A DNA stretch of 64,000 nt from Thraustochytrium sp. TN22 (taxonomy: Eukaryota > Sar > Bigyra > Thraustochytrida > Thraustochytriidae). Within the stretch, counting starts at the first letter, position 1; every line of letters begins with the position of its first letter. Under the pieces are notes generated by a model. The model was not told where the DNA came from. It did not search any database and was given only the letters and a program-made list of their open reading frames with translations. Below, piece after piece: positions 16,991-26,115 of this stretch. The stretch covers positions 229,740 to 293,739 of the forward strand of contig JABLUY010000013.1 in the NCBI GenBank assembly GCA_013306675.1. The letters are read 5' to 3'. The translations under genes and the position numbers were made by a program.

Positions 16991-19093
16991 TCACATAATG
17001 GTACATTTATCGGCGAGGTTGGGTCGAAGCTTGGGCGGCTGACTCTCCGCGTTGAGCGCCTCCTGATCCGCGCCAGCGGCAACGAGGGTCTCCCACGCCG
17101 GCTCGTTGGACTCGGCGCCGACAAGGTGCAGCGGGCGGTCCTTCGACGTGCCCTGCGGCGCATTCACGTCGGCGCCGGCGTCCACCAGAATACGAATAGC
17201 GCTCGGGTAGCCCTTGCGCTGGCACAGCACGCCGAGCGGCGTCCATCCGTCGGCGTCGCGCACGTCGACCGAGGGCTTCATGCCGCCGCGCAGGAGCGCG
17301 CGCAGCTGGTCGCAGGCGTCCTTCTCGGGCGTGGCGCGCGCCGCGAGATGCAGCAGCGTCGCGTTCGAGGTCAGCGTGCGCAGCGGCGGCTCGGCGTCCA
17401 CGCGCGCGCGGGGCTCGTGCTCCTGCAGCAGCGCCAGAAGCGCCGGATCGAGGTCACGAGTGACGACCGGGTATAGGACCCCGGCCGTGACGGTGGCGCC
17501 CCGCGAGAGCATCTCGCGCAGCAGCGCGAGGCGGTCCCCGGAGAACTTGACGGTGCACGCCAGGCTCAGCGGGGAGATGCCGCGTAGGTCCTCCCGGTCG
17601 CCAAGCGAGGAGCCGAACTTGTCAAGCAGGTGCAGCGCGATGTCGACGTGGCCTGACTTGACGGCCTGGTGCAGCGCGTTGTGGCCCAGAATGGGCTCCT
17701 GCACAAGCGGATCTGCGCCGCGCTCCAGCAGGAGGTCGAGGACCTCGCGCGAGCCAGAGCGCACGGCGAAATGCAGCGGGATGGCTACGTCGTCCTCGTC
17801 GTCCTCGTCTGCCTCCGCCCCAGCCTCCGCCTTGGCGGGCTTTCGCACCGGGTCAACCTGTGCGCCAGCGTCGATGAGCGCCGCGGCGATGTCGACGTGG
17901 CCACCAAGGCAGGCCCACGCGAGGGCCGAGCGGCCGTGCGAGTCAAGCTCGTCCACAGTGGCGCCCTCGGAGAGCGCGGCGTGCAGGTCCTCGAGCTTTC
18001 CCTCCTTGGCAGCCTCGTGCAGCGGCAGCACGAGCAGCACGGGCCGCTGGAGGCGCTGCTTTTCGAGCGAGCCCCCGCCCGCGCCGCTGGCGCCGCCCCC
18101 GCCCATCATGCCCATGGGCATGGGTGGCATGCCGGGCATGCCGGGCATGCCACCCATCATATCATCGTCACCGTCCATGCCCATGCCCATGCCCATGCCC
18201 ATGGCAGCCATGGCGGCCATGGGATCTTCGAGCGGGTCAAAGTCGAGATCACCGCTCTGCATCTCCTCAAGAAAGGCGGCTAGGAAGGCCGGATCGCGGC
18301 GCGCTTGCTCGGCAAACTCGGGGCCGAGGCTCTCGAGAAGCGCCGGGTCAAGCATGGGCGGCATGCCCATACCGCCGGCCGCGGCGGTGACGGCCGCCGC
18401 GCGCTCCTCCTCCATGGCCTCGCGCACGCAGTCCTGGGCGAGCGACAAGAGCTCCTGGCGCTGCTGCTTGTCCGGCGCAAGCTGCGCCGCCTCACCCAGG
18501 CTCTCGGCGGCCGCCTCGAACTCCTCCAGCATGCGCAGCGCTTTGCCGCGGCGCATGTGCGCCTTCCACCAGTCCGGCTGCGCGTTCACCGCGGCATCCG
18601 CGTCCGCGAGCGCGCGTTCGGGATCGTCCATCTCCAAATAGCACGCCGCACGGTTTCCGAGCAGGATCGCGTTGCGCGGGTCGAGGCGCAGCGCGCGCCC
18701 GTAGAGAGTCGCGGCCGCGCGGAAGTCGCGCGCCACGAAGCGCTCGTTGCCATCTCGCTTGAGCTCGTCCACGGACCGGTTCTCCTGTGCACTGCCCTTG
18801 GTCGCCGCGCCGCCCAGTGCCGGGCCCGCCGCCTCCTTGGAGGAGGACGCGGGGACGCCCCCACCGTCTGCGGGCTCCACGCCGCCCAAGCGCGTGAAGA
18901 CGCCGCGCTTGTCCTCGCACGCAAAGTACGCGTGGCCTTTGACGGATCCGTTGTTCTTGCCCACGGCCTCGTCCATCTCGACGCCCACCCAGTCGTCGCC
19001 CTTGGCGTAGTGCACGCCGCCCACGTACCGCACCGTGCCGAGCGCGCCGCCCAGGTGGTTCACGCGCACGCGCTGCCCGGCCTCCATTTCCAT
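16991..19093 (-). CDS. CAP-Gly / TPR / STI1-like / ankyrin protein with C-terminal CaaX box
   Basis: 700 residues from the ATG at 19093. The frame is open to 19240, but the extension is unconvincing. In order: a CAP-Gly domain (about 6-70, with GDDWVGVEMD and GKNNGSVKGH), which binds EEY-type tails of microtubule proteins; three TPRs (about 107-215, starting LKRDGNERF), of the kind that bind Hsp70/Hsp90; an STI1-like helix pair (about 240-280, DPALLESLGPEF); a Met/Gly/Pro-rich linker (290-345); and about seven ankyrin repeats (360-690). The protein ends in CTIM, a good CaaX box, with Met favouring farnesylation. The architecture suggests a membrane-anchored chaperone adaptor at microtubules (inference). 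I know of no named protein with this combination. Confidence 0.85.
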   Translation of the reverse strand: MEMEAGQRVRVNHLGGALGTVRYVGGVHYAKGDDWVGVEMDEAVGKNNGSVKGHAYFACEDKRGVFTRLGGVEPADGGGVPASSSKEAAGPALGGAATKGSAQENRSVDELKRDGNERFVARDFRAAATLYGRALRLDPRNAILLGNRAACYLEMDDPERALADADAAVNAQPDWWKAHMRRGKALRMLEEFEAAAESLGEAAQLAPDKQQRQELLSLAQDCVREAMEEERAAAVTAAAGGMGMPPMLDPALLESLGPEFAEQARRDPAFLAAFLEEMQSGDLDFDPLEDPMAAMAAMGMGMGMGMDGDDDMMGGMPGMPGMPPMPMGMMGGGGASGAGGGSLEKQRLQRPVLLVLPLHEAAKEGKLEDLHAALSEGATVDELDSHGRSALAWACLGGHVDIAAALIDAGAQVDPVRKPAKAEAGAEADEDDEDDVAIPLHFAVRSGSREVLDLLLERGADPLVQEPILGHNALHQAVKSGHVDIALHLLDKFGSSLGDREDLRGISPLSLACTVKFSGDRLALLREMLSRGATVTAGVLYPVVTRDLDPALLALLQEHEPRARVDAEPPLRTLTSNATLLHLAARATPEKDACDQLRALLRGGMKPSVDVRDADGWTPLGVLCQRKGYPSAIRILVDAGADVNAPQGTSKDRPLHLVGAESNEPAWETLVAAGADQEALNAESQPPKLRPNLADKCTIM

Positions 19094-19520
19094 GGCGGGC
19101 CGTTGCTTTGCTCCACGCGCGCGAGCTACGCGCGGCTGCCGAGCGCTGCCGAGCGCCCGCGACCCCGGCCCCGCGCTTCGCTCGCACCGTCCGCCGCCGT
19201 CGCAGCTCGCGCGGGAGGTCTTGAGGTTGTGCCGCTTCACGCCGCTCGTCGCTCGCCAACGGGCGCCGCCTTCTTCACGACAGTCAAGTTGGGCACGCCC
19301 GCCGTACCAGAGATCTCGCAGTAAACGTGGCGCGCGGTCCTTGCGGGCCGGGCCCGCTCTTGAAGGTGCTCAGGGACATCGTCGTAGGGAACTGGCAGCA
19401 GCACCAGCATCGCAACATCCAAAGCCAAGTCTGTACCAGCTGATTTGACGAGACAAGGGGCACGGTATGGTGTGACATGACATCAGGTAGAGACGCATTT
19501 TGACGTCAGGCAGGCTCAAA
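19094..19520. promoter_or_regulatory. Intergenic: 3' of the TPR gene and 5' of the CAP-Gly gene
   Basis: 427 bp between two leftward genes. 19320-19500 is close to average composition. No gene, RNA or strong repeat recognised. Confidence 0.4.
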
Positions 19521-21713
19521 TCAAAGGCTTTGGACCTGGGCATCGGACAACAAGGTCAGGGGATGCGCTGCGCCGAGCTTGGCAAGTCGCGTAGCCAGCG
19601 CAACGCGAGCCAGGGACTTGTCTCGCGTGGCCGCAGCGAGGTAGTACTGCGAGGTGGCCGTATCCGGGTGGTCTGGGCCAAGCCGCGCCTCGCGGATCTC
19701 CGCGGAGCGCTTGAGCGCGGAGATCGCCTTGGCACGGCGTCCCAGGCCCAGCAGCGCACGCCCTTGCGCGAGGTATGCAAAGCCGAAGCGCGGGTGGTTC
19801 GCGTCCAACTCGCCCTCCAGCGTGGCCAAGGCCTCCTCCGCGTACTCGAGGGCCTCGGCATGGCGCTGCAGGTCCGAGAGAACGAGCGCAATGCAGTAGG
19901 CGGTCACCGCGGTCTGTTCATGACTCGGGCCGAGCTGTTCTTTCTTCATCGCCAGCACGAGCTGGTACTGCTGCAGGGCTGCTTCGTAGTCACCCTTGGC
20001 CCGCAGGACGCTGGCGACCTCGTGCATCGCATTCGCCACCCGGGGATGGCTCGGCCCAAACTGCTCCGTCCTCATGCCGACCACGGCTTGCAGCTGCTGA
20101 AGCGCCGCGTCGTACTCGCCCTTGCCCTGGAGCGCTTGCCCGATCCAGAACATGGTCGTGGCAATCTCCGGGTCCGATCGCCCGGCCAGCTGCGTCCTCA
20201 AGTCGAGCACCTCCTGAAACTGCCGCAGCGCCTCTTCGTACTCGCCCTGGGCCTGTAGCACCTGTCCGATGCAAGACATGGTTGTTGCCACGTCTGGGTC
20301 GCGCAGGCCGCGGACCTCCTCCCAAATGTCCAGCGCGTCCCGAAACAGCTTGAGTGCCTCGTCATACTTGCCTTGGCCTCGCAGCACCATTGCCATGCTG
20401 TGCATCGTCCTTGCGACATCCGCGTGCTGCGCTCCGAGCTTGGCCTGGTAGATGTCCAGCGCCTGCGTGAACATGTCCATGGCGTCGTCGTACAGCGCCT
20501 GGACGGAGAGAAGCCAGCCGACGCTGTACAGGACGCTGGCGAGGCCGACGGTCGAGCCCTCTGCCTGGCGGCGCGCGTCGACAATGCGACGCGCGGTCTG
20601 GACAAGCCAGCGTCGGAGCTGGGCAAGCACGGCGCCGTTGAGCTCGCGGAAGCCGCCGGGGAGTGAGTTTACCGTGTCGACGATCATCTGCTTCTCCTCG
20701 GCCGTGTGACACTCAGCCTTGGCGAGGTCGAAGTGAGCGAGCGCATTGGTGATGGCAGCGGGCGTCTCGTCCTGCATGAGCTGGATGAAGCGCTCGTCCT
20801 GCCCTGGGGCGAAGATGAGGTCGAGCGCCTTGCCGCACTTGACGGCGCCGTAGACCTCCCACACGCACCACATGCGCGTGAGCGGGGTCGGGTTGTCCCA
20901 CTTGTCGAAGAAGATGAGGCGCTCCGAGAAGCGCTCGATGGCGGCGTGGAGGCCGTGCGTGAGGAGGTCGTCCCGCTTTTGGCGTACCTCGGGCGGAAGC
21001 TCCGCGTCCTTGTTGGCGAGTTTGGGCTGGTTGGCACAGAAGATGTCCAGCCACACGTAGGTTCGCCCAAGGTCCTGCTCGAGCCTCGTGTAGTGAGCGA
21101 CGATGGCGGCGACCAGGTCGCCGAAGCTGCACTTGCGCGCCTGACTCACAAAGGCGCCGTCGAACGGCTCGCCGACCAGGTCCTCGCCTTCCTCAAGGAG
21201 GACGTCCAGGTAAAAGACGCCGTCGCGGAGGGTCTCGGCGAGGACGAGGTGCTCGCACACGTCTTCGATGGTCCAGTCCGCGCGCGCCTTGGCGGTTGCC
21301 TGCTTTGGGTCGAAGACCACGGTACCTTGCACGTACGCGGCCGAGCCGCTCAGCAGGCCGTCGGCGCGCCCCCTGCCCGTGCGCACGGCAACCGTGCTGC
21401 CGGCCGGTACGCTTTTCGTGACCTCGCCCCGGTGCGTGGCCTGCACGGCCTCGTCCAGGACGTACAGCTGAATGCCGAGCGCGCGCTTCTCCTCCAAGAT
21501 ATCGTCCCAGATCATCTCGAGCGCCGCGACGCTCAGGCCACGGTACCAGACGATCTCATTGCTCAGGTCGTCCACCTGCTCCTGGCTGGCCGCTGCCTGC
21601 CCCGCGGTCTGTACGGCCGCCTTGGCCGTGTGCGACGTGCGCTGCGCCACCGCGCCCGCCGCCTGGCTCGCGCGCCGCGCCAGCTGGCCCAGGCACCTGC
21701 GCACCGCACCCAT
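19521..21713 (-). CDS. Kinesin-light-chain-type TPR protein with N-terminal HET/TIR-like region
   Basis: 730 residues from the ATG at 21713. The C-terminal half (about 400-700) has seven or more 42-residue TPRs of the kinesin light chain type, each with a G-x-Y-xx-A-L core and the H-P/D-x-V/T-A linker. Residues about 145-330 contain TYVWLDIFCANQ, then LIFFDKWDNPTPLTRMWCVWE. This pair resembles the Y-x-W-x-D-x-x-C-I-N-Q motif of fungal HET domains and the W-C-x-x-E motif of TIR domains. It is a recurrent N-terminal module of TPR proteins in algae and oomycetes, where the function is not established. There is no nucleotide-binding domain between the two parts. It is unlikely to be a true kinesin light chain, because the heptad region that binds kinesin heavy chain is absent. 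A sensor or scaffold role is inference. Confidence 0.75.
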   Translation of the reverse strand: MGAVRRCLGQLARRASQAAGAVAQRTSHTAKAAVQTAGQAAASQEQVDDLSNEIVWYRGLSVAALEMIWDDILEEKRALGIQLYVLDEAVQATHRGEVTKSVPAGSTVAVRTGRGRADGLLSGSAAYVQGTVVFDPKQATAKARADWTIEDVCEHLVLAETLRDGVFYLDVLLEEGEDLVGEPFDGAFVSQARKCSFGDLVAAIVAHYTRLEQDLGRTYVWLDIFCANQPKLANKDAELPPEVRQKRDDLLTHGLHAAIERFSERLIFFDKWDNPTPLTRMWCVWEVYGAVKCGKALDLIFAPGQDERFIQLMQDETPAAITNALAHFDLAKAECHTAEEKQMIVDTVNSLPGGFRELNGAVLAQLRRWLVQTARRIVDARRQAEGSTVGLASVLYSVGWLLSVQALYDDAMDMFTQALDIYQAKLGAQHADVARTMHSMAMVLRGQGKYDEALKLFRDALDIWEEVRGLRDPDVATTMSCIGQVLQAQGEYEEALRQFQEVLDLRTQLAGRSDPEIATTMFWIGQALQGKGEYDAALQQLQAVVGMRTEQFGPSHPRVANAMHEVASVLRAKGDYEAALQQYQLVLAMKKEQLGPSHEQTAVTAYCIALVLSDLQRHAEALEYAEEALATLEGELDANHPRFGFAYLAQGRALLGLGRRAKAISALKRSAEIREARLGPDHPDTATSQYYLAAATRDKSLARVALATRLAKLGAAHPLTLLSDAQVQSL

Positions 21714-23279
21714 GCTGCTCAGCCCTGCTCGGCTCCGCTGCTCGCTTTCGCTCTGCGCCTCTGCAGCCGCGCGTGCCGTGGTTTTGGAGGCTGACCAGCG
21801 CGCGCTGGACCGCCGCAGCGGCGCCTCTTGGGTTCTGGTACAAGAGAGGATACGACGTACATGGCCCGGCTGGGTGCTCATTATTTTGGTGGTACCAAAG
21901 TGTTCCCGAAAGTATGGCCCTACGAGTCACCACTGCACCGGCAAGCCATGCGGGCCATGTCTAAGAGGCCGTCCAAGGCTCCGTGCTCGAGCACAAGCGA
22001 CACGAAAGCAGGTATTATGAGTCAGTGGCGCGTGTTAGTGGCGCGAAGCAGAGCGCCGCGAGTGCACATGTATTTGCTTCGCTGACACCCAAGGCAGTGC
22101 AGCGAAGCGCTTGGTTCGCGCTTGGCTCGCGCGAGACGTGGAGAGCAGCGCAGTCTAGCGGAGAGCGGATCCCTGCATCGTGACTTGTCACTTTACGAGA
22201 GTACCAAAGTTACAGGCAGGACTTTGCCTTCGAGTCGAACGCTGTACAAATCGAGCCAAAAAGTGGATGTGGCCATTTCAGTCAGGGGTTGTCGCGCGCG
22301 AGATGCTGCAAAAGGCACAACTCGGCACCGGCAAGCACGGTGCATCGCGGAAGGAGCGGCAGACCGTGACATGCAAACTCGAATGCTCAGGTACGACTGT
22401 CCCTCCTGGACCGGCAACGTTGTTGCCTGCGCAAATTGACGCGACCACCCCCCCTCGCTTGCCAGTGCCCCACTTCAAATCCAGCACCAGCACCAGCACC
22501 AGCACCAGTCCAAGCCCTACCAGAGGCCAAGCCAAGCGTAACTTGTCCCTCTCGCCTGCCTCGCCAGGCACGCCCAGGTACACCTACCTTGGCGTTCCGA
22601 ATCTCATGCCCTCCCGCGGCCGGTCGGATGCGCGCTACTGTAGTAACAAACCACTGGGATGCGCCACGATGCGCCACGATGCGCCCCACGATGCGCCGTT
22701 CCACGATGCGTCGCCCTGGCGCCCAGCGCTCGTCCGGCTTCAAGTTCCGCGGCACCGTCCACGGCGTCCAGCGCTCGCGTCCTCCCGCTCGCCCCCAAGG
22801 CAGTCCTTGGCCCCGTGGTGCGCGGCGTCCTCCGAGTCCTCCTCCAGCGGGTCGCGCTGGTCGGCCTTGCCTCGAGGCTCGGCTCCGGCGCCCGGGCCGA
22901 GGTTATCCTCGCTCGGGCGTGATATCCGCGGACTCCCGCGGCCGGGAGCGAGGATAAGCTCTCACAGCGAGGATATCCCCGGGAGCCCGTGCACGCGCCG
23001 ACTCGGAGTCGAGTCGAGTCGAGTCGCGCGCGCCGCAGCGCCGAGGCGCCCGGGCTGGCAAAGACCTTGCTCGGCTCGCGCCAGGCAGCCTCGGCGAGCT
23101 GCGCGGCGCGGCGCGGCGCGGCGCGGCGCGGCCAGAGTCGCGCGCAGCCGCGGCCCGCAGCAGCGCGGCGACTGGGCCGGCGGCGGCGGCGGCGCGCCTC
23201 GGGAGCGCGGCGGCGGCGGCGGCGCGCAGTACCGCCCGGAGGCGCTCGGACGGTACGAGCGCGCGGGCGGGAGGGGAGC
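21714..23279. other. Intergenic between the TPR gene and PI4K (divergent)
   Basis: No gene recognised in 1.57 kb. It contains a CCAGCA hexamer array (22481-22509), about four copies of ACGATGCGCC (22659-22713), an inverted repeat at 22903-22957, a GAGTC pentamer array (23003-23022) and a GCGGC pentamer array (23100-23132) about 150 bp before the PI4K ATG. Long open frames here are low complexity. Confidence 0.55.
22903..22957. repeat. Inverted repeat with a third half-site
   Basis: TTATCCTCGCTC (22903-22914) is the exact reverse complement of GAGCGAGGATAA (22946-22957), with a 31-bp spacer. A further GCGAGGATA lies at 22967-22975. It sits about 320-375 bp upstream of the PI4K start, so could be a paired protein-binding site or a hairpin. 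Confidence 0.85.
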
Positions 23280-25625
23280 ATGAGCGCGAAGCTGATGGTG
23301 GAGGAGGAGGCGCCGGACGAGGGCCTGGCCGAGGGCGAGCTGCTGGAGGCGGACGGCGAGGACGGGGTCCGGCACGCGGTGAGCGAGAAGCGGCTGAGCG
23401 CCGCTGTGGCGGCGCTCAAGCAGGACGACGAGCTGGACGTGCGCGCCGTGACGGTGCTCATGTGGAAGGCGAGGGAACGGCCGGAGCTGGTGGCGACGGT
23501 GGCGGCGTTGCTGCAGGAGCGGCACGCCAGCAAGAAGCTGCTCGACGGCGTGGAGTTCTACCTTCCGCAGCTGGTGCACATGGTGGTGCACCTGGACGAG
23601 GTGTCGGAGGACGCGCTGCAGGAGTTCATGCTCATGGTGTGCCAGGTGTCCATGCACTTTGCCTTGCTCACCTTCTGGCAGCTCCTCGGGTACCTGGAGG
23701 ACTCGCAGCCTGAGCTCGAGTCCGGCCTGCGCAACCCGTACGCCAACACGACCATCTACCTGCGCTGCTCAACGCTGCTGTACGCGCTGGAGCGCGCTGT
23801 GGTGTACGGCGACAACAGCGAGGTGGTGGAGCTGGAGGAGCAGTACCAGGCCGGCGAGATCGACAAGCTGAGCCTGGACGGCCAGCTGCGGCAGCTGCGG
23901 CTCGCGCACGCGCGCAAGCTGGTCTCGTACGGCCGCACCGACGAGGGCTCTCTGGAGGGGGAGCTGCTGTACAAGCGGCAGGTGCGGTCGCACGTGCTGG
24001 CGTCCAAGGGCTGGAAGCAGCGGCGCTTTGTCATCAAGGATCGCCTTCTGCTGTGCTTCCGCATCCGCGACGGCGCGCTCAAGCGCGCCATCCCGCTGTA
24101 CGCTGCGGATATCACGGAGGCGGACCACCGCACGTACGAGTGGTACTTTGAGATCCGCGAGCGCAACACGGGCCGCGTCTTCAAGCTGGCCGCGCCGAAT
24201 GAGCCGACACGCGCGCAGTGGATCAAGAACCTGCGCAAGGCCGCGGAGCAGCCGCCGCTCATCAAGCCGTCGGACCTGGTCAACGCGGAGGCCAGCTCGG
24301 CGCAGAACCTGCGGCACCAATTCTTTCAGCGGGAGCTGGCCTTCGTGCGCAGCCTCACCGACACGGCCGAGTGGCTGCGCGACTTCGAGCCCAAGGACCG
24401 CCCCGGCGCGCTCAAGCGCGCCTGCCTGCGCCTCGGCAAGGACTTCGACCCGAGCGTCGGCCTCTACATCCCGCTCAAGCCGTCTACTGCGGACTTCGAG
24501 GGTGTTCTGGACATTGACGCCAACGCCGCGCGCCCCTTCTCCACCAAGGAGCGCGTGCCCATTCTGCTCAGCTTTGCCGTTGGCAAGACCGGCGCCGACA
24601 TCGCCACCACTCTGCACGCAAATTACGGCGAGGGCAGCGTCGAGCAGGAGGTCACGCTGGGGCAGCGCATCGCCTCGGTGCTCCTGCCCAGTCTCCAGCA
24701 CACGCCCTCATCCATCTGGACCGACGACGGCGACCTGCAGCGCGCCGTGAGCAACGTGTCCCGCCTGAATGTGCCGTCCCAGTCCGGCGTGCAGCGCGTC
24801 ATCGCCAAGAGCAACGATGACTTGCGCCAGGAGGTTTTCATGATGCAGCTCATCAGCTTTCTCAAGGAGAAGTGGGATGAGGAGGACCTCAACCTCTGGC
24901 TCCAGCCGTACCGCATTCTGTCCACCAGCAAGACCACCGGGCTCATCGAGGTCGTGGAGGACGCGCAATCGCTCGACGCCATCAAGTCCGCCTACTACAA
25001 GGAAGAGAAGCGCAATGTCACGCTTGAGGAGCACTTTCAGCGCTGCTTCCCGACACCGCACGAGATCGCCGCCGCGCGCAAGCGCTTCGTCGAGTCCATG
25101 GCCGGCTACTCCATGATGTGCTACATCTTTGGCGTGCACGACCGCCACAACGGCAACATCATGCTGCGCAACGACGGCCGTGTCGTGCACATCGACTACG
25201 GCTTCGTCTTCTCCATGGCGCCCGGCAAGGACAAGGTTGGTCGCACCAACTTTTCGCTCGAGCGCGCCGCCTTCAAGCTCACCAACGAGATGGTTGAGGC
25301 CATGGGCGGCGAGCACCACAACAACTGGGCCTACTTCCAGGAGCTCTGCACGCGAGGCCTGCTTGCGGCGCGCGCCAACATCGACGTCATCACCACTCTC
25401 ATTGAGATCTCCGGCTACCGTTCCAACCTCCCGGCCTTTAATCAGCCGGGCGGTGGCGTCAAGCGCGTCCTGCGCGAGCTCCGCCAGCGCCTCTTCCTCG
25501 ACCTTACTGACGAGGCCGTTGAGGCCAAGGTCGCCACCATGATTGCCACGGCCAAGCAGCACCGCGGTACCATTCTCTACGAGCGTTTCCAGCTCCATTC
25601 CAATGGGATCCGACCCATTTACTGA
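23280..25625 (+). CDS. PI4KB: Phosphatidylinositol 4-kinase, type III beta-like, with PH domain
   Basis: 781 residues from the ATG at 23280. The upstream open frame lacks a credible start. It phosphorylates phosphatidylinositol to PI4P, mainly at the Golgi in the beta class. A helical lipid-kinase-unique/PIK-type region covers about 45-170. A PH domain follows at about 225-322 (EGELLYKRQ through W-I-K-N-L-R-K). The catalytic domain spans about 480-781: the hinge region includes DDLRQEVFMMQ, the catalytic loop is GVHDRHNGNIML, and the metal-binding motif is HIDYGFVFSMAPG. The protein ends YERFQLHSNGIRPIY, much like animal PI4KB ends. Animal PI4KB has no PH domain at this position. All catalytic residues appear intact. 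Confidence 0.9.
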   Translation: MSAKLMVEEEAPDEGLAEGELLEADGEDGVRHAVSEKRLSAAVAALKQDDELDVRAVTVLMWKARERPELVATVAALLQERHASKKLLDGVEFYLPQLVHMVVHLDEVSEDALQEFMLMVCQVSMHFALLTFWQLLGYLEDSQPELESGLRNPYANTTIYLRCSTLLYALERAVVYGDNSEVVELEEQYQAGEIDKLSLDGQLRQLRLAHARKLVSYGRTDEGSLEGELLYKRQVRSHVLASKGWKQRRFVIKDRLLLCFRIRDGALKRAIPLYAADITEADHRTYEWYFEIRERNTGRVFKLAAPNEPTRAQWIKNLRKAAEQPPLIKPSDLVNAEASSAQNLRHQFFQRELAFVRSLTDTAEWLRDFEPKDRPGALKRACLRLGKDFDPSVGLYIPLKPSTADFEGVLDIDANAARPFSTKERVPILLSFAVGKTGADIATTLHANYGEGSVEQEVTLGQRIASVLLPSLQHTPSSIWTDDGDLQRAVSNVSRLNVPSQSGVQRVIAKSNDDLRQEVFMMQLISFLKEKWDEEDLNLWLQPYRILSTSKTTGLIEVVEDAQSLDAIKSAYYKEEKRNVTLEEHFQRCFPTPHEIAAARKRFVESMAGYSMMCYIFGVHDRHNGNIMLRNDGRVVHIDYGFVFSMAPGKDKVGRTNFSLERAAFKLTNEMVEAMGGEHHNNWAYFQELCTRGLLAARANIDVITTLIEISGYRSNLPAFNQPGGGVKRVLRELRQRLFLDLTDEAVEAKVATMIATAKQHRGTILYERFQLHSNGIRPIY

Positions 25626-26115
25626 TTCTGAGACAATGACGATGTCGACGAGATGCCTGACGATAACTTGAAGTAAGTAAGGAAGTGAGTAGCGAAGCGA
25701 AGCAATGTGAAACAACTTGAAAGCGACGCAAAGAATGAAAAGCGAATCAGAGGCGAATCAGAAACGAAACCAAAGCAAGACCAAATCGCCAACGTTTGTG
25801 TGCGCATTGGCGTGCGTCATGTCCCCAATCTTGACACACCATGCTTGGCTCGAAAGCAGGAAGAGAAACTTCGAGGCTGCTCTTTGGAACGCGTACAAAG
25901 AGGGGGTATCGAAGCGTCGACAGAAACATCACGCAAACCATGCTTCACAGCTTACTCACGGTCTCATCACATTCAAGGAACTCTAAAGAAGCATCCTTGT
26001 GGTCTTGGGCATGATCGATCAGCCTGCTTCTGACTTGTGGATACACATCTGCAAGCGCGCGCCGTGGCGGCCTGGCTGCCCGACCGCCTGGACCTGGCGC
26101 ACCCTGGCGCCTGCC
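25626..26115. other. Convergent 3' intergenic region of PI4K and VPS52
   Basis: 490 bp, AT-richer than the genes (A-rich at 25670-25790). No gene recognised. It should hold the two 3' UTRs and poly(A) sites. Confidence 0.5.

Noticed and set aside
19521-21713. Annotation as kinesin light chain
   Set aside because: Only the TPR type is shared. The heptad-repeat region that binds kinesin heavy chain is missing and another module takes its place.
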